Made by a program: the position numbers and the translations under genes
Shown: positions 58,938 through 62,285 of the stretch, in pieces
How the letters are laid out: each line of letters opens with the position of its first letter
Position numbering within the stretch: position 1 is the first letter of the stretch
Source of the DNA: Candidatus Pacearchaeota archaeon CG10_big_fil_rev_8_21_14_0_10_34_76
Lineage (GTDB): Archaea; Nanobdellota; Nanobdellia; Pacearchaeales; GW2011-AR1
NCBI GenBank assembly: GCA_002763075.1
Contig: PFDB01000002.1
Span: 1-62,285 of the forward strand
Direction of reading: 5' to 3'
Length of the DNA: 62,285 nucleotides
The notes under the pieces: model-generated
What the model was told of the DNA's origin: nothing
The model's input: the letters and a program-made list of their open reading frames with translations, nothing else
Database searches by the model: none

Positions 58938-60884
58938 TTATCTTCTGGAAAGCCTTACTGCTACAATAATTATCAATATAATCAGGATGATGTTTATTGC
59001 TGCAATTATCCATATCAATCCATTTCCAGGTAAATCAAATCCAAAGTTTAATTCATCCTTGGTTTCGACATTAACTTCAACTTCTTGTAATGCTCTGCTT
59101 TCGCCTTCTGCTAGTTCTATTAGGAATGTATTACTTCCTTCAGCAGAGTCCTTTATATCAAGATTAATTGTTAGTGTGGCGCTTTGACCTGCTCCAATTG
59201 TTAATGCTTGTGCTGAGATTGATTTAAGATCTGCCCATGAACTATATGCGGATGCTCCTATTGTAAACGTCTTTGCTACTGAAGCAGTGTTTGTGACTAC
59301 TACGTTCACTGTTAGAGATTCTCCTGCCTTTGGAGTTGGAGTGCTAGGTGTTGCAGTAACTACTGCAGTTAATGGAGTTGTTCCGCCACAACCGAATATA
59401 GTCAATGGCCTTACAAATTCATTTCCTTCAAGCTTATACACTCCATTTTTGTAATCAAACTCAGGTGTGAATTTCAGAGAGTAAGTCTTTGATTCTACAT
59501 TTTCAGGAATATTGAATATGAAGTCTACTTCTTCATCGTCTCCTTTATCTAAATCTCTTAGTTCAAAAGTTCTATCAAGACCTAATTCTGAGTTCTCTAG
59601 GGTAATCAATACCCTGTCTTGATCATCTTTTCCAACATTGAATACGCTAAAGCTTCCTGAGAGTGTTTCTCCACAAGCTAGTTCGTTTGGGAAATTGAAG
59701 TCTTCTATTGCTACAAAATCTTCTTTCTTATCTTTTTCTACTATTTTTATTTCTTGATAGGTTGAGTGACTTAGACTTGTGAAGCTATCTAGGCAAGATA
59801 TTCTTTCTCCTGCATCATCGTCATATACTTTTATAGCTGCCTTGTAGGTGTCTGCATCAACATCTGCTGGAACTCTGAAAACAAAATTTACAGTTTCATC
59901 ATCATTATTATCTATGTTTATTGATATTTCTTGTTCGTCTCCTGAGTCTCCATCTGATTCAGGCAAATAGTCTAGGTCATCTGCTATATTATTTCCATTA
60001 CTGTCAAATAGAGCGAATTCTATAATAACATCAGTGTCATCATCGTTGTTGTTTTGTACTTTGATTTCCAGGTCTACCTCATCAAGGAACTCCCATGAAT
60101 TGTCATTTCCATCTCCTTTGTTGTCAAACTCAATTTTTGAGAAAGTGAAGTTTGTACCTATAGGACCATTGGAACAGAATGATTTCTTTACTATGATTGA
60201 AGCAGTGTCTACTGCATCTTGGGTGTTAGGGTCTTTTGCTTGGATTGTTACTGTATTATCTCCAAATCTGAACCTGTTTAATCCGCTTAGAATTACATTA
60301 ATTGTGCCTGATGTTGTTCCTCCATTTACCACTATATTCTCTGGAGAAAATGTTGCTCCGAAGGATGTCAATTCGCTTAATGCTACATTAAGTGCTGAAG
60401 ATCCGAAATTGGTTAGTGTGATTGTAGCGTTTTGTCCAAAATTAATTGGTTGAGTGTCTGGATTTATTTTTAGACTCTCTGTAACATTTATTGGAACAGA
60501 GAAAGTGAAACTCTGGTTATTTCCTAATCCTAAAGGCTCAACTTCAATTTTTCCAGCTATATTCCCTGTTTGTCCTGAGTTGAAAGTCACTGTTGCTATT
60601 ACTGGAATTGTTGTTGGATCTGTGCTGTTTCCCATATCAATAAATGTCTGATCAACACTAATTGAACCTGTTCCTTGAGTGAGTACTGAATTGCTCCAAC
60701 TAAGGTTTGATTCTTCACCTTTATTTATTAAATCAAAAGTTATTTGGAAAGAACCTGCATCCTCATTTACTTCTGAAGGAATGTTAATATTTGCAAAGCT
60801 CAATGAGGCTGCGCTGGAAAATCCTGCGAATACAATTAATGCGAAAAATACTGCTAAAAACAATGCTGTTTTCTTGAATGCCAT
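58938..60884 (-). CDS. putative S-layer/surface protein with sorting-like C-terminus
   Basis: A 648-residue exported protein with a signal peptide (1-25), tandem beta-sandwich domains rich in Asp/Asn, and a C-terminal tripartite end: DLPGNG, a membrane span, and RLSRR. This order, short motif then helix then basic cluster, is the layout of exosortase/archaeosortase substrates. The archaeosortase gene lies 44 nt downstream. It is probably the enzyme's substrate. The TATA-like TTTATAAATTTT is about 34 nt before the start, giving a short leader. Confidence 0.82.
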   Translation of the reverse strand: MAFKKTALFLAVFFALIVFAGFSSAASLSFANINIPSEVNEDAGSFQITFDLINKGEESNLSWSNSVLTQGTGSISVDQTFIDMGNSTDPTTIPVIATVTFNSGQTGNIAGKIEVEPLGLGNNQSFTFSVPINVTESLKINPDTQPINFGQNATITLTNFGSSALNVALSELTSFGATFSPENIVVNGGTTSGTINVILSGLNRFRFGDNTVTIQAKDPNTQDAVDTASIIVKKSFCSNGPIGTNFTFSKIEFDNKGDGNDNSWEFLDEVDLEIKVQNNNDDDTDVIIEFALFDSNGNNIADDLDYLPESDGDSGDEQEISINIDNNDDETVNFVFRVPADVDADTYKAAIKVYDDDAGERISCLDSFTSLSHSTYQEIKIVEKDKKEDFVAIEDFNFPNELACGETLSGSFSVFNVGKDDQDRVLITLENSELGLDRTFELRDLDKGDDEEVDFIFNIPENVESKTYSLKFTPEFDYKNGVYKLEGNEFVRPLTIFGCGGTTPLTAVVTATPSTPTPKAGESLTVNVVVTNTASVAKTFTIGASAYSSWADLKSISAQALTIGAGQSATLTINLDIKDSAEGSNTFLIELAEGESRALQEVEVNVETKDELNFGFDLPGNGLIWIIAAINIILIILIIIVAVRLSRR

Positions 60885-61013
60885 TTTGTGTTGTAACTTG
60901 TTAATTACACTGCTTTATAAATTTTTCGGTTTTGAATTATTCTGACAATTAGGTGCTTTAGATTGGCTTGGTAAGATTTATATAAATAATCTTCTTGTAA
61001 TTTGTATAATATC

Positions 61014-61379
61014 ATGGCAATACGTTCACGAGAAAATCTTTTTGGCGCATGGGCTTTTTTGATAGGTGTTGTGCTGTCACTTGCAGTTGGAATTCTGAGT
61101 TTTGGCTCCCTGCATCCTATTATATTAGGGGTGCTTGTGATTATTGGGCTGATTGTAGGATTTGTAAATGTCTCTCCCAAGAATGTTAATACTTTTTTGA
61201 TGGCTGCAGTTTCATTAGTTATTGTAAGTTTTGCAGGAGTGCAAGGAGTTGCAAAAATTGAATTCCTGACAATTGGAGATATAGTAAATTCGACACTTGG
61301 AGCGCTTCTTGTTATGCTTGTACCTGCAACCATTGTGGTAGCAATAAAAAGCTTGTTTTCTATATCTGCACAGAGTTAG
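61014..61379 (+). CDS. small membrane protein with four spans
   Basis: A 121-residue protein, nearly all hydrophobic, with four predicted spans (about 12-32, 37-56, 63-85 and 93-113) and a short basic N-terminus. No family recognised. ATG 61014 is preferred to TTG 61002 because a TATA-like box is at 60974-60987. Its stop overlaps the convergent dCTP deaminase-like gene by 4 nt. Confidence 0.68.
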   Translation: MAIRSRENLFGAWAFLIGVVLSLAVGILSFGSLHPIILGVLVIIGLIVGFVNVSPKNVNTFLMAAVSLVIVSFAGVQGVAKIEFLTIGDIVNSTLGALLVMLVPATIVVAIKSLFSISAQS

Positions 61380-62285
61380 CTAAGAATTAATTCATTAGAA
61401 GAACCCCAAAGAGTTCCTTGATGATGATTATCTCTTTCTTTTGAACCGTAAGGATGCTTTACTCCACCTTCAAAATAGATTACTCTCCCACAAATATATG
61501 GATCATCCTTGTTAAGAGATAGGGCGTCATGGAGTTGGGGTTGTGCTGCAACATCCCCTGTATACCCTGGATCGACAACTCCATCAAGTTGAAAATTTCC
61601 ATTTGAGTCTATGAAAAATAGCTGGACTGCCACATGAGGAGAGAGCTGTAGGACTTCTCTTGATGGAATACTGATTGGAGATTGTCTTGGAACCCTTAGT
61701 TTTCCATTATCATTGCTTATCGTCTGAGCTTTGTAAAATGAAGAATCCTTATTATTTGTTGGATTCATTACACTTCTTGGATCTACCTTTGCCATATGCA
61801 TGACTCCAGAAGGTGTAAGAAGTAGATATCCGTCTTCAATCAAAACACCCTTGTTTGAGGCATTTCTTACTGAAAGAAATCCCTCTTTTATCATGCGCCT
61901 TACTTCATCATTTGTTGTAAGAACACGTCCGTGAGGAATATCAGAAATAATTCCATCTCCAAGTGGATTGTCTGGCAACCCTCCTATGTAAGTTTGTGCA
62001 AATCTGTCTCCCTCGTTTATCTGATATGTTTGACCTGAAGGATTATAAATTGGAAATCCTCCGTCTTCTGGGGAAAAAGCTGTTGCCCTGAGTCCTAATC
62101 TCCTCATTCTGCTCCTCAAATCTGGGAATATATCAATGTTCTCAGAAAAGGACATTTTTTGAAGAGGCATAAATATTGTCTGGAGAGGTTCTATTCTTTT
62201 AGTCTCACCAGCAAGAACGTCAATTGTGGCTGCTTGGATCTGTTGGGGGTCAACACCAGTAAGATGATCTTCAAGGATAACTTGC
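61376..62285 (-). CDS. dCTP deaminase/dUTPase-family protein, 5' end outside window
   Basis: At least 303 residues; the frame stays open to the window edge, so the ATG at 62170 is internal and the true start is upstream. IQAATIDVLAGE near the visible N-terminus matches the IQPASVDLRLG motif, and LDGVVDPGYTGDV near the middle is the family's G-x-x-DPGYxG motif, in the trimeric dUTPase-like fold. The length suggests a two-domain form. Members make or hydrolyse dUTP to feed thymidylate synthesis or keep uracil out of DNA. Active-site Glu of the deaminase form is not certain. Confidence 0.82.
   Translation of the reverse strand, partial: QVILEDHLTGVDPQQIQAATIDVLAGETKRIEPLQTIFMPLQKMSFSENIDIFPDLRSRMRRLGLRATAFSPEDGGFPIYNPSGQTYQINEGDRFAQTYIGGLPDNPLGDGIISDIPHGRVLTTNDEVRRMIKEGFLSVRNASNKGVLIEDGYLLLTPSGVMHMAKVDPRSVMNPTNNKDSSFYKAQTISNDNGKLRVPRQSPISIPSREVLQLSPHVAVQLFFIDSNGNFQLDGVVDPGYTGDVAAQPQLHDALSLNKDDPYICGRVIYFEGGVKHPYGSKERDNHHQGTLWGSSNELILS

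Overview
The window is AT-rich archaeal DNA from a small-genome DPANN lineage, most likely the Pacearchaeota/Woesearchaeota part of the nanoarchaeal group. The basis is archaeal-type rRNAs and RNase P RNA, eL31/eL39/eS19, PCNA, Hjc, Cbf5, TrmY, an archaeosortase and an S-layer protein of the Methanococcus type, together with a primase carrying an extra C-terminal part and class II LysRS. The placement is inferred from gene content and was not tested by phylogeny.

Layout. 1-494 is the 3' end of 16S rRNA. 495-1867 is an unusual spacer with tRNA-Ala(UGC), three small unrecognised ORFs and a partial copy of the tRNA 3' end. 1868-5312 is 23S rRNA, interrupted by two group I introns at E. coli positions about 1931 and 2593; no 5S gene follows. 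5445-8019 holds small orphan genes and the RNase P RNA (7086-7423). 8108-13157 holds tRNA-Phe, a pilin-like pair, a nucleotidase-like HAD protein, a free-standing NFACT-R protein, a CRM-domain protein, the eS19-eL39-eL31 operon, a GNAT and a nucleotidyltransferase, and an AlkD remnant. 13135-25056 is mostly housekeeping: P-type Ca ATPase, Cbf5, two short operons (tag-trmY and DUF362-acylphosphatase-like), LysRS with a histone-fold protein, and Hjc. 25110-38721 mixes cell-surface proteins (LamG, Cys-rich) with redox genes, a ProX-like deacylase, primase, PCNA and a MazEF-type toxin-antitoxin pair.

38854-53519 is the most striking part: a large locus of pilin-like single-span proteins with very large Cys-rich surface proteins. 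It holds two paralogous modules. In the first the Cys-rich protein is one 1280-residue chain. In the second it is split into 504- and 802-residue proteins with two lipoprotein-like genes inserted between the halves, followed by four more pilin-like genes. wHTH regulators sit at both edges. The S-layer gene with a long hairpin-rich leader follows (53933-56380), then an archaeosortase-DedA operon next to a surface protein with a sorting-signal-like tail (57725-60884), and a dCTP deaminase/dUTPase-family gene running off the window end. I read 38854-60884 as a cell-envelope region: surface array, its anchoring enzyme and pilus-like or adhesive fibres.

Expression signals are uniform. Most first genes have a TATA-like box (typically ACATTTAAAAGC or TTTATAAA) centred 24-28 nt before the start codon, which implies leaderless mRNAs. 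Downstream genes within operons use overlapping stop/start codons or GGAGG-type ribosome sites.
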